From NCBI RefSeq assembly GCF_007997015.1, contig NZ_VOSM01000001.1:372001-436000 (forward strand): 64,000 nt of DNA, read 5' to 3'. The notes under the pieces were generated by a model. That model ran no database searches. It had not been told where the DNA came from and was given only the letters and a program-made list of their open reading frames with translations. The translations under genes and the position numbers were made by a program. Positions 37,501 to 45,288 of this stretch are shown in pieces. The DNA is from Lujinxingia vulgaris. Its GTDB lineage: Bacteria > Myxococcota_A > Bradymonadia > Bradymonadales > Bradymonadaceae. Every line of letters begins with the position of its first letter. Position 1 is the stretch's first letter.

Positions 37501-38554
37501 GGAAGCGATCAGCGCGACGGGTTCCTCGCGTAGCTCCCGTCATGTCATGGCGGCAGCCGCACGCGTCTTTGAGGATACGAGTCCGGATGCTCTGATCGCG
37601 CTGATGCGCGACGCATCCAGCCCCCATAGTCGCGATGCGGCAGAGGTGTTGGGGGCGATCGCGTCGCCCGAGGCCATCGAGGCGTTGTGGAGCCGGTACA
37701 CGGAGGGCGAACGTGCCGGCGTGGCCGCTGCTGAGGCGGGGCTTCGCGTGGCCCTGGGCGGAGCGCGAACCCAGCCCACGCTTGCGCAGCTGTGGCAGGA
37801 TGAATCGCAGGCCTTTGACTGGCGACGCAACGCGTGGCGCATCTCTGATCTTCTGGTCGCGCAAACACCCTCGTTGACCCGGGGCGTTGCGCAGGCGTCG
37901 TCTACCTCCGCACAGGTGCGTGAGGGACTACTTCGGGTGTTGGGGCAAGATGTTGCCCGCTGGGAGCGTCTCGCGACGGACCTGCTGGGCGACGTCGCGC
38001 AGGAGCGCTCCGCAGCGCTGGGCACCTTTGCGCCGATGCGGCACCTGGCCGCTGACATCCGCGACGAAGGCGAACTTCCCGAGGGCAGCGCCGCCGCGCT
38101 CCTGTGGGGAGCCTACATCGACGCGATCGAGCTTGGGGCGCTGGTCGACGCTGCCGAACGCGATGTTCTGACAGACGCGCAGGCGCTGCTCGCGATGGCC
38201 GCTCTTGCGCCGAAGTCGTCTGTCGAAGGCGACGAGCGTTTCGCGCGCTGGCTCAGCCCTCATCTGCAAAGCCCGGACGCCGAGCTCCGGCTGCAAGCAC
38301 TTCAGGTCGTGGCACGCCACGCCCCAGACACCGCCGAGCTGGTCGCCACGGTACGCGATCGCCTCAACGCGCAGGCCCCCGGCGAGGTGATCGCCGCCGC
38401 CCACGCGCTGGCGGCCCTGGGAGCCGTCGACGCTCTGGATACCATGCGTGAGCTTGAGGCCGGCGCCACCCCGGCGGTGCGCCGCGCGCTTCGCGAGGCT
38501 CGCTACGCGCTGGAGCGCACGGACACGCCAGGCGATGCGCCCCGTGGCTCTTGA
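34550..38554 (+). CDS. Exported giant TPR plus HEAT-repeat protein
   Basis: This protein has 1334 residues. The ATG at 34550 has GGAGGAGG at 34538-34545 and beats the earlier ATG at 34505. A signal peptide with a basic N-region ends at LFAQ-DFE, so the protein is periplasmic or outside. Residues 60-830 are tetratricopeptide-type repeats (LHLVLGHLLRARGDFEDALAVYERA type units). Residues about 840-1320 are HEAT-like repeats (ARATAELRDLGGRAASLLL, VRQSALWALGF). The whole protein would be a superhelical scaffold. With the upstream membrane protein and the divergent anchored paralogues it may form an envelope assembly. No enzyme motif is present. Confidence 0.88.
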   Translation: MVERKSKGSRQMSKVGRWCKTTTAAAIAASTLALTAAPAPLFAQDFEVTSGDERQQRIVERYMELVESNPAEDRHLQSLLFHVGRGAGLNGLIEHYRQRVERAPESLNLHLVLGHLLRARGDFEDALAVYERAVELGVESSNAWLSRGQVRLMMGQRAGALSDFERALELETSRTRRGEILQNLAELSFSQRDFERGIDFYKRRIALSPNDEFVRRDFAALLLQYRQWEEALEQYDALLGMVGRDTARRAEFLSERAEIFASMGQNDRALESLQQAIGLLRADNWRVGEMRARMVDIYRQSGELGAFLERYGRAWSRGSYDQQMLVADVYAETGELEDALSLYRRAASRDRRAEEPRQKIIRIYERMGREQDLPAAYRDLMRAAPQRHGFGLELARHYMRMGQRDQALDVLRELERRFNDDSYVLLEIADHYARWDMEDRAEATFARVERLDPEDEVVILALAEFYFARGERQRAIETWQRLPESRLGRIEGLARMGEVMVDRGLTDLGVGAYLRALEEAPENVGVRRGLANALERARRWEEAAEAWAQVYAQAEQEQWRQEARSRIVELYRRQQTLRAQMQTWVAELASESDVQAGFFLAEAHLRFREFDQGAEVLERVIDSLAAEDPEMVSALTLLERAHVQAGRYDRAIEALERLTELRPELAGDLLARMSEYALEGSSEAQAVDFAVRSLEVNPDDARAQARVAGIYEEAGALEEAVRHYRAATEIDPQAYDLRLALGRALFALGRAAEGEDALWEVVRDATEDAMIMEAGEELLRRAARTGRLEALEARWYPLAFRLPVREAHGRLLLQLYSRLSSPMLVAAHHGDDAARARATAELRDLGGRAASLLLDMLQRDDVGQRARALRLIAEMEVELAVPMLTRMVADRGEATRVAAIVAAARLSDARLVGPLVDAAADTDPTVRQSALWALGFMPSQRATIDTLREVVGQGGGQSDDELLALASLGRLGGARAQSIIAERLEAISATGSSRSSRHVMAAAARVFEDTSPDALIALMRDASSPHSRDAAEVLGAIASPEAIEALWSRYTEGERAGVAAAEAGLRVALGGARTQPTLAQLWQDESQAFDWRRNAWRISDLLVAQTPSLTRGVAQASSTSAQVREGLLRVLGQDVARWERLATDLLGDVAQERSAALGTFAPMRHLAADIRDEGELPEGSAAALLWGAYIDAIELGALVDAAERDVLTDAQALLAMAALAPKSSVEGDERFARWLSPHLQSPDAELRLQALQVVARHAPDTAELVATVRDRLNAQAPGEVIAAAHALAALGAVDALDTMRELEAGATPAVRRALREARYALERTDTPGDAPRGS

Positions 38555-38656
38555 TCCTTTAGCCCCCACCTCTTACGCTTCGCACCGCTGATCCGATGAT
38601 GTCGACTAGCCGTGAGCCCCGCTGTGGGGAGCGCGGCGTCTGTGGAGGTTTTGAGC

Positions 38657-39439
38657 ATGTCCAGCGCCCGCCTATGCGCCAACTGCAAAGCTGTTGTCCC
38701 CGAAGAGCACTTCTACTGTGGTCGTTGCGGCGCCAGCTACAATGAAGACGGCCGCCAGCAGGCCAATGAGACGCTCTTCTTCGGCGCGATGCAGGCCCCC
38801 GGGCGCGCCAAGATCATCCTGATCAGCGGTCAGGGGCTGGAGGGCTTGAGCTACCACCTCAACTCCACCACCCATGTGGCCGGCCGCTCCAACGGGGTGA
38901 TTCTTTTTCCCGATGATCCCTTTCTCTCCGAGAAGCACGCCAGCTTCTTTTATAAGGCCAACAAGCTCTACCTGCGCGACGAGGGCAGCCTCAACGGCAC
39001 CTTCAAGCGCATCAAGGAGCCCCGGGCGCTTGCCGATGGCGAGGAGTTTCTGGTCGGGCAGCAGCGCTTTCGCCTGGAGCTGCTCGATCTCAAGAGCGAG
39101 TACCCCATGCGCGAAGACACGCTGATGTACGTCAGCCCGCCGCGGCCTTATACCTTCCGCATCGTACACGTGGTCGATGGCGGCCGCCCCGGGGCGGCCT
39201 ACTGCAACGCCGAGAACTCCCTGACAATCGGCCGGGAAGGCACCGACGTGATCTTCCCCGATGACCGGCATATCTCCAAAAGTCACGCCCGCGTCAGCTG
39301 GCGAGAAGGGCAGGCCTGGCTGGAAGACCTCGGCTCCAAGAATGGCACGTACGCCCCGGTCAGCGGTGAGGCGGAGCTCGCGCATGGCGATTATGTCTTT
39401 CTGGGAAGCGAGCTGATGCGCGTGGAGATCAACGCCTGA
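38657..39439 (+). CDS. Zinc-ribbon protein with two FHA domains
   Basis: This protein has 260 residues. The ATG at 38657 has GGAGG eight bases ahead. Residues 6-24 form a zinc ribbon (CANC then CGRCG). Two forkhead-associated domains follow, each with the phosphothreonine-binding set GR, S, H and NG: first GRSNGVILF, LSEKHASF and LNGTF; second GREGTDVIF, ISKSHARVSW and KNGTY. It should bind phosphothreonine made by a Hanks kinase, such as the one at 10.8-15 kb, but no link is proved. It is transcribed after the TPR-HEAT gene with a 102-base gap and ends at a strong terminator. Confidence 0.93.
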   Translation: MSSARLCANCKAVVPEEHFYCGRCGASYNEDGRQQANETLFFGAMQAPGRAKIILISGQGLEGLSYHLNSTTHVAGRSNGVILFPDDPFLSEKHASFFYKANKLYLRDEGSLNGTFKRIKEPRALADGEEFLVGQQRFRLELLDLKSEYPMREDTLMYVSPPRPYTFRIVHVVDGGRPGAAYCNAENSLTIGREGTDVIFPDDRHISKSHARVSWREGQAWLEDLGSKNGTYAPVSGEAELAHGDYVFLGSELMRVEINA

Positions 39440-39472
39440 GCGCTCCTCAATCTCTTCACGCAGAGTCGAAAA

Positions 39473-39503
39473 GCCCCACCCGGGTCAACGGGTGGGGCTT
39501 TTT
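39473..39503 (+). terminator. Rho-independent terminator
   Basis: A 10-bp stem, GCCCCACCCG and CGGGTGGGGC, with a six-base loop is followed by TTTTT and preceded by AAAA. Confidence 0.92.
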
Positions 39504-39602
39504 ATTGCGAGATGGGGTTGCTCCTGGAGTTCTGGCTAGCACCTTTAAGGGATGGGGCCGGTCAGGGCGCGGTGCCTGGACGCAGTGGAGCCCGGACGCA
39601 AA

Positions 39603-39637
39603 AGAGCGCGGGCAGCACCCCTGGCTGCCCGCGCTCT
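39603..39637 (-). terminator. Terminator of the cold-shock gene
   Basis: A 14-bp perfect stem (AGAGCGCGGGCAGC and GCTGCCCGCGCTCT) is followed on the minus strand by TTTTGCG. It lies 43 bases past the cold-shock stop codon. Confidence 0.88.
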
Positions 39638-39679
39638 GTATGTGCTCTCAGGCTGACCTCGCGTCAGCCTTCAGCCGTC

Positions 39680-39901
39680 TCACATCGAGTAGTCGTGCTC
39701 GTGGCTGCGCAGCACCCGCGCCGCATGCAAGCCCTTGGGTCCACGCCGAAGTTCAAACTCCACGACCTCGCCCTGCTTCAAGGTCTTAAAGCCCTCGCCC
39801 TCAATCTGGCTGTAGTGGACGAAGATGTCGTCTTCTCCTCCCTGAGTGATGAATCCGAAACCTTTGGCGTTGTTGAACCATTTCACAGAACCCGTTGCCA
39901 T
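39680..39901 (-). CDS. CspA-family cold-shock protein
   Basis: This is a 73-residue single-domain RNA/DNA-binding protein that melts RNA secondary structure. RNP1 (KGFGFI) and RNP2 (DIFVHYS, with Tyr replacing the usual Phe) are both present, and the start [12 protein letters not shown] is typical. The C-terminus is lengthened by SHEHDYSM. The ATG at 39901 follows GGGAGGA. Upstream is an unusually AT-rich stretch with a likely promoter about 150 bases away, giving a long leader as is typical of cold-regulated csp genes. Confidence 0.97.
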   Translation of the reverse strand: MATGSVKWFNNAKGFGFITQGGEDDIFVHYSQIEGEGFKTLKQGEVVEFELRRGPKGLHAARVLRSHEHDYSM

Positions 39902-40047
39902 ACTAATCCTCCCTCAAACAACAAAGATGTACGTTATGACGCTTCGCTCCACCTCCCTGGTGAGCGACTTCGGCCGCTGCCACGGCCCGCGATGGGTAAT
40001 GTTCATCCGTCCTTAGATGTCCACGCCCACAGCATCACGATACGAGG

Positions 40048-40078
40048 AGTATAATGTTAACGCTTTGTATGTGGTCAA
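40048..40078 (-). promoter_or_regulatory. Probable promoter of the cold-shock gene
   Basis: On the minus strand TTGACC is followed, 19 bases later, by TATACT (a 17-base spacing to ATTATA is the other reading). Transcription would start near 40040, leaving a leader of about 140 bases before the csp ATG. Confidence 0.55.
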
Positions 40079-40301
40079 GCGGGTTTTGATGTTATTTTTT
40101 AAGGTTAAATTTATGCCATATGTGCAATTTGTGTATAATTACAGTGTCGCCAAATCATGTTTATTATTACAGTGAGGGTAGACGTGGTTCATTTTTCCGA
40201 TGAGGCTGGAACCGGGGCTCACCGACGACCGGTGCCCGGACCGACCTGGAAGAAGGTGGGCGCAACCCTTGAAAATGCGGGCGCATATCGCAGGGGCACA
40301 C

Positions 40302-40336
40302 AAAAAAGCCCCCGGAGCCCGATGGGCTCCAGGGGC
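40302..40336 (-). terminator. Terminator of the TPR lipoprotein gene
   Basis: The stem GCCCCCGGAGCCC and GGGCTCCAGGGGC (one mismatch) has a GAT loop. On the minus strand it runs into six T residues. Confidence 0.92.
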
Positions 40337-40361
40337 CTGCAAATCCCCTGTCGTGTCTTCT

Positions 40362-41168
40362 TCAGCGCCGCCGCAGGCGGTTGGCCTGGTTGCGTGCCCG
40401 GGTGGCGTAGGGGCCCTCCGGGGCGAGCTCCAGGTAGCGCTCAAACGCGCGCGCGGCCTCCTCGTTCTCTCCCAGGGTCGCCAGAATAAAGCCCTGATTG
40501 AAGTAGGCCGGCGCGTAGTTCGGATCGAGTGCGCGAACCTCGTTATAATGCTCTAGCGCCTCGTCGGGTTTCTCTTCGCTGAAGGCCAGAATCCCCAGGC
40601 TGTGCACGGGGCGCGGGTCGTCGGGCGCGAGCTCCGCAGCCTTCTCCAGGGCCTGGCGCGACTGCGGGTAGGCGCGCAAGAACATGTAGGCCGCCCCGAT
40701 GTTGAGCAGGGTGTCCACATCGAGCCGGTCGCCGTCGACGGCCATCGAGGCCCGGTAGGCCGTCACCGCGTTCTGGTAGAGGCCGCGCTCCTGGTAAATG
40801 TTGCCCAGGTTGAAGTACACCTGCGGCTCGTCCTGGCCGCCGGCGGCCAGCGCGTCGCCAATGGCGGCGATGGCGTCGTCGTAGCGCAGCGCAAAGGTCA
40901 GGGCGATGGCGCGGTTCATGTGCACATCCCAGCGCTGCTGATCGACGGCCAGCGCCTCATCGTAGGCCGCGATCGCCTCATCCCACTGGCGAGCGTCCAG
41001 GGCCTCATTGCCGCGAAGGACCAGCTCCTGGACCGAGATCGAGGGCGCCTCGACGCGCTCCTCGGTGGGAAGCTCGTCGCTTTTTGCGGCGTTGGACGAA
41101 GAGCAGCCCGGCGCGCACATCAAAAACGCACCGCCGATCAGTAGAGCGCGCAAACGTTGAGAAGGCAT
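40362..41168 (-). CDS. TPR lipoprotein
   Basis: This protein has 268 residues. The start is the ATG at 41168, with GGAG eight bases ahead; a TTG one codon earlier is not needed. The signal ends in LMCAPGC (Cys22), followed by a Ser/Glu-rich linker. Residues 50-265 contain five to six tetratricopeptide repeats (units such as NLGNIYQERGLYQNAVTAYRA and FNQGFILATLGENEEAARAFE), which bind partner proteins, for example in outer-membrane assembly complexes. The start codon lies two bases from the start codon of a divergent lipoprotein gene. A terminator follows the stop. Confidence 0.9.
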   Translation of the reverse strand: MPSQRLRALLIGGAFLMCAPGCSSSNAAKSDELPTEERVEAPSISVQELVLRGNEALDARQWDEAIAAYDEALAVDQQRWDVHMNRAIALTFALRYDDAIAAIGDALAAGGQDEPQVYFNLGNIYQERGLYQNAVTAYRASMAVDGDRLDVDTLLNIGAAYMFLRAYPQSRQALEKAAELAPDDPRPVHSLGILAFSEEKPDEALEHYNEVRALDPNYAPAYFNQGFILATLGENEEAARAFERYLELAPEGPYATRARNQANRLRRR

Positions 41169-41170
41169 CA

Positions 41171-41719
41171 ATGAGACTCCAGAATCATCGGGTTCAGAAC
41201 ACGTCGTCGCCCCAGATTAGGGCGACGCCAGCAGGTCATCAACGCGCACGACGGTATCGCCTATTGAATCGGGGGGCAAGATGGCCCCTGGTCGCCCTGG
41301 CGACGATGCTGGCGCTGACGGTGGGGTGCGCCGCGGGGCAGGCATCCACCTCCTCCGCCGAGTCCGCTGCGGACGCCTCCCAAAAGCTCTCGGCGGCCGA
41401 GGTGCTCTTTGAGGCGCTCAAAGAGAGCGTGGAGGCCAACAGCCCAGGGGTTGACGTCAGCTCCCGGGAGCAGCTCCTGGTGGTGAGCCACTACGAAGAC
41501 CTCAGCGAGCATCGGCGGCGTCGTCTGGTGGCACGCGTGGTGCCGGTGGGACGCGGGGTAGGGGTGCGTGTCGTCGCAGAATATCAGGGGCGCGCCGAAG
41601 ACGAGGATGGCGCGCAGCGCTGGGAGCCGGAAGTTCGCGCCCGGCACGCCGAAGACGCACAGCGCTGGGAGCTGAGCGTGGCGCGCGACGCCGAGCGGCG
41701 CTTTCATCGCCGGCGCTAG
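41171..41719 (+). CDS. Small lipoprotein of unknown function
   Basis: From the ATG at 41171 (AGAAGG seven bases ahead) the product has 182 residues, with a long basic N-region before the hydrophobic signal LVALATMLALTVGC. A TTG at 41264 would give a more normal signal length but has no SD site, so the start is open. After the lipid Cys come an Ala/Ser-rich linker and a short alpha/beta domain with many Arg and Glu. I recognise no family. The gene is head to head with the TPR lipoprotein gene and its stop codon overlaps the convergent stop of the next gene. Confidence 0.65.
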   Translation: MRLQNHRVQNTSSPQIRATPAGHQRARRYRLLNRGARWPLVALATMLALTVGCAAGQASTSSAESAADASQKLSAAEVLFEALKESVEANSPGVDVSSREQLLVVSHYEDLSEHRRRRLVARVVPVGRGVGVRVVAEYQGRAEDEDGAQRWEPEVRARHAEDAQRWELSVARDAERRFHRRR

Positions 41720-43392
41720 TTGCGGCGCCGGCGCTGCCCGATGAGAATCGCGAGCGCAGCCATCGCGAACCCCCCTGGGTGGGAGGGTGCGCCCGGGCCG
41801 CTGCTGCAGCCTCCGCCCTCTGTGTTTGGGGTCAGGGGCGGCGCCTCCGGGTCGGGGCCGGGGTCGGCCTGACCGGGCTCAAAACGGCCCAGCGACTCGA
41901 CTTCGATGGTGTCGGCGTCTTCACCGGCGGTGATTGAAAAGGGGGCCGCGCTCCCGATGAGCCGGGCCTGACCACGGACATTCTCCGCCACCATCTGCGC
42001 GCACCACGGCCCGATAAAAAGGGGGGCGGTGTTGGCTTCCCCGCTGAGCAGAAGCTCCTGCTGAGGTTGCAGGGTGGGCTCCAGGTACATCCACAGGCGC
42101 ACCTCCTCCTGCCAGCGCTCGGCGCTCCATCCCTCGGTGCTTGCGCAGGTCCCGGGAGCTGCGAGAAGTTCAAAGGCGCGCACGAAGGTCGCCGCCTCGG
42201 CCTCGTTACGCACCCCCAGGCTGAGCCCCAGCGGAGCGCCGGGGGGCACCGCGTCGCTGGCAAGTGTCAGATCGTCGTAGACCGCCAGCGCGCTCAAGTC
42301 GCTGAGCGTTGCATCTCCGCGAGCGGCCTCATAGCCGAAGGTGCGCGTCGCGCCGTGGCCTGTCGCAAGCTCGATGGCCAGCGGCGCGCCGTCCAGCGGC
42401 GAGCTCACCGAGAGGGGCGTTGTATCCCCGGCAGTATCGTAGACCAGCAGCCGATGGTTCGGGTGCGGCGAAGTCCACAGCCCGGGCTGGTACGTGGAGA
42501 CGATGGCAAAGCGCTCGGAGAGAAAGCTCAACGCCAGAAACTCTCCGCCCACGCCCGCATCGGCCAGCGGCGCCTGCCACATCACCTCACCCTCGGCGCT
42601 CAACCTCAGGATCGCGCTGGATGTCGCTACGAGAAGCTCTCCGGAGGGGAGCGCCATCATGTCGCGAAGAAGGGAAAGTTCAGGCACCACGCGGCTATCC
42701 GACCGGTCGGGGTGCTCGGCCGAGAGCAGCGTCAAAGCCGGCGTGTTGCGATCGTCGCGATCAAAAATAAGCAGCCCCGAAAGCTCGGCGGCCGGCCAGT
42801 TTACCGCAAGCGCAAAGCGCTCCCCGGGAAGCACCGCCGTGGCCGCGACCCGGGCCGAGGCGTTGGAAAGCCCCAGGGGCGTCGACCAGATGTAGCGCCC
42901 CTCCACCGTGTCATAGACATGTGCACGACCCACCGAGTTATCCCCCATCAAAAGCTCGCCGGGGGTGTTATCGTCGAGCAGCGACACCACCGAGAGCCCC
43001 GGTGAGCTGACCCACTGGCCCGGGGGGCTCAGCGACTCAACCTCGTCGCCGCGCGCATCAAAGCGCACCGCGCCTCGCCCCGCACCGTCGCCCAGCAGAA
43101 GATGGCCGCCGGGCATCTTCAGCGCGGCGGTGTAGCTGGCCAGGCTCCCATCTTCGAGGTTGATCGGGTTGTCGGCGCGTCGGGTGATCTGGGCGCTCTC
43201 GGGGGAGGCCTGCACCTGGTAGCTCCACAGCACCCGGGTGCCGCCGGTGGGCAGCACCCACACCTGTGTGCTTACGGACTGGGCCTGCGCCACGGGAGCC
43301 GCACCCAGCTGCAGCGAAACTCCCAGCGCCGTGGCCAAAAGCACTCGTGCCAGCGCCGCGGCGCGTGATACCTTATTGCGATGTTGCTTCAC
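41716..43392 (-). CDS. Exported beta-rich protein with MYXO-CTERM-like C-terminal tail
   Basis: This protein has 558 residues from the GTG at 43392, which has GGGAG seven bases ahead; the longer frame runs over the divergent gene. The signal peptide ends near APVAQAQS. The body is repetitive beta structure with propeller-like blades (GGHLLLGDGAG, GELLMGDNS, GELLVATSSA). The end is a Pro-Asp linker, GGGCSSGP, a hydrophobic helix (GGFAMAALAILIG) and QRRRRN. That is the layout of MYXO-CTERM sorting tails, in which a Cys near the helix becomes the anchor after processing. Surface exposure is therefore likely. The function is unknown. Confidence 0.82.
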   Translation of the reverse strand: MKQHRNKVSRAAALARVLLATALGVSLQLGAAPVAQAQSVSTQVWVLPTGGTRVLWSYQVQASPESAQITRRADNPINLEDGSLASYTAALKMPGGHLLLGDGAGRGAVRFDARGDEVESLSPPGQWVSSPGLSVVSLLDDNTPGELLMGDNSVGRAHVYDTVEGRYIWSTPLGLSNASARVAATAVLPGERFALAVNWPAAELSGLLIFDRDDRNTPALTLLSAEHPDRSDSRVVPELSLLRDMMALPSGELLVATSSAILRLSAEGEVMWQAPLADAGVGGEFLALSFLSERFAIVSTYQPGLWTSPHPNHRLLVYDTAGDTTPLSVSSPLDGAPLAIELATGHGATRTFGYEAARGDATLSDLSALAVYDDLTLASDAVPPGAPLGLSLGVRNEAEAATFVRAFELLAAPGTCASTEGWSAERWQEEVRLWMYLEPTLQPQQELLLSGEANTAPLFIGPWCAQMVAENVRGQARLIGSAAPFSITAGEDADTIEVESLGRFEPGQADPGPDPEAPPLTPNTEGGGCSSGPGAPSHPGGFAMAALAILIGQRRRRN

Positions 43393-43500
43393 GTGGGGTC
43401 TCCCGATCTTCTTTGCTACAGCGGGCGGGCGCATCAAGCGTGTCGACCTTAGAGCAGGCGCGGCCTGCTGGCCAATCCTCCTCGCTTTCAGGATGTCTCT

Positions 43501-45288
43501 ATGACTCATGATGACGCAATCTGCGCCGCCGGACGATTTCAGATCTCGGAGCAGACCAGGGAGGTCATCGCGTTTCATCTGCAGAGCATGCTCAATGTCT
43601 GGCTGCGCTACTTCAACATCGAGGAGGTGTTGGTCTGCCCGGGCTTTGAGCACTCCTCGGTGAGCCTTGGCGCCTATGCGGTGCGGCAGGACTCCTGCCA
43701 GCCCAGCGACGAGGTGGTCTGGGACTTTCACGAACTTTTGCAGACCTGGCGCTACGGCAACCCGCGCCTGGTGTGGAAGTCGGCCGAGCATCGCCTGATG
43801 CCTGTCACCGAGGGCACGCAGGAGGGCGAGGAGGTGATCCTGGGCTTTGTGCTGGTGCGCGCCGACCGCGTGGTGCCCGACCTGGCTTTTGAGGATCTTC
43901 CCGCGATGGTCGCCGAGGCGCTGCGCTCGTGCCGTCGAAATGGGGTGCGCCTCTTCTTTGAAGAGCGCAGCGACCTTGCGGTTAAGGCGCAGCTCTACCA
44001 GCTGATGAGCAGCTTTTCGGAGTGGCTGGGCTGCGATCACTCCGCCTCGATCCTGCTCAGCCGGCAACCGCTGGATCTTGGTCAGGGCCTCAAACCCACC
44101 GCTACGGTCGATGTCCTGGCCGAGCGCCTCTTTTTCGACGGCGATCCGGCTCAGGCGTCCGACGATGAGACCTCGGCAAACGACGCGTGCCGCGAGGGCG
44201 CGCGACGCCTGGTCGGCATGGTCCTCAACGTGGAGGAGGGCGCGCCCGCCTCGCTGCTAAGCGAGGCGCTCGTCAGGCAGCTCGCAAGGCCCGAGGCCTG
44301 CTGCCACGTCTTTGAGCGCCGTGAGCACGAGGGCGGTGTGGGGGGTGATCTTTCACCCTGGACACACCGCGAGGCACCCGAACAAGCGCTGGATGCGTGG
44401 CATACCTTAAAGGATCGCCCGGTGGCGCGAGCCTGCTGGATGGTGCCCATGATCAGCCACACCCAGGGCTCGCCGGAGCTGCTGGGATTTGTGGCCTTTA
44501 ACTTTGCGCAGCCGCAGGCGCCGGCGCCCCACGCCCTGGCGTTGATCACCGAGATCGCCGCACAGTTGGCCCGGGTGCTTCGCCACTCCTCCATCTATGT
44601 GCTCGCTGCAAGCAAACTGCGGATCGTCCAGCAGATACGCCACATCGCCGAGGATGCGATCCGCTCCGGTGAGACTGGCGAGGAGGTCGTCAACGCGTAC
44701 ATCGCGCAGGTCACAGAGCTTATCGCCCGGCAGGTCGAGGTGCCCTCGGTGGCCATCGCCTACGTGGTCGATCGCGCTGGCGAGCGTTGGTTGCGCTACG
44801 CGCACCCCCATGGCTGGACGCGTTTTGATCAGCTGGAGATCCCGGTCGATGTGGCCGTGGAGCAGCGGGCCGACTCGGGGATCTCCGCGCTTGCTGTTCG
44901 GCTGGGCCGGGCGATCACGCTGGCCGGCGGACACGGCAGCGGCGACAACCTGCGCTTTAAAAACGAACTTTTTATCGATGAGGAGAGCGGGGCGCTGCTC
45001 GACGCGCGCAGCCCGGCCTGGTCGACGATCGACGAGCGCTCACGCTGGAGCAGGCTCAGCGACTACTACAAGCCCGCGCGAAGCAGCGCGTACGCCACGC
45101 TGGCCTTTCCGGTGCTCTACGCCGATCGCGCGCTGGGCGTGCTCACCGTGGAGGTGGAGCGCTCCACCGACTGGGTGTGGTGGTCGGGGCTGGGCGGACA
45201 GCTCTTCTGGGAGCTCGTGGCAGCAGAGCTCGCCTTTGGCTTTGCAGCCCTGGGCGGGCCCCAGTGGCACGCGCTCAACCCCGGTTAA
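43501..45288 (+). CDS. GAF-domain signalling protein
   Basis: This soluble protein has 595 residues, with ATG at 43501 and AGGATG ahead. The N-terminal 160 residues form an alpha/beta domain of GAF-like type. A middle GAF-like region spans about 160-375, with PELLGFVAFNF. A second clear GAF-like region occupies 390-590, ending in YATLAFPVLYADRALGVLTVEVER, a classical GAF strand pair. No output domain (kinase, cyclase or HTH) is attached, so it may bind a small ligand and act on a separate partner. The last 14 bases overlap the end of the convergent sirtuin gene. Confidence 0.78.
   Translation: MTHDDAICAAGRFQISEQTREVIAFHLQSMLNVWLRYFNIEEVLVCPGFEHSSVSLGAYAVRQDSCQPSDEVVWDFHELLQTWRYGNPRLVWKSAEHRLMPVTEGTQEGEEVILGFVLVRADRVVPDLAFEDLPAMVAEALRSCRRNGVRLFFEERSDLAVKAQLYQLMSSFSEWLGCDHSASILLSRQPLDLGQGLKPTATVDVLAERLFFDGDPAQASDDETSANDACREGARRLVGMVLNVEEGAPASLLSEALVRQLARPEACCHVFERREHEGGVGGDLSPWTHREAPEQALDAWHTLKDRPVARACWMVPMISHTQGSPELLGFVAFNFAQPQAPAPHALALITEIAAQLARVLRHSSIYVLAASKLRIVQQIRHIAEDAIRSGETGEEVVNAYIAQVTELIARQVEVPSVAIAYVVDRAGERWLRYAHPHGWTRFDQLEIPVDVAVEQRADSGISALAVRLGRAITLAGGHGSGDNLRFKNELFIDEESGALLDARSPAWSTIDERSRWSRLSDYYKPARSSAYATLAFPVLYADRALGVLTVEVERSTDWVWWSGLGGQLFWELVAAELAFGFAALGGPQWHALNPG

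Larger units (their letters stand above)
39902..40361. other. Intergenic region with an AT-rich csp leader and promoter
   Basis: This 460-base region has no gene. Bases about 40050-40190 are markedly AT-rich compared with the GC-rich genes on both sides. The csp promoter lies at 40048-40078, and the terminator of the TPR lipoprotein gene lies at 40302-40336. The section 40140-40300 shows nothing I can name. Confidence 0.6.
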
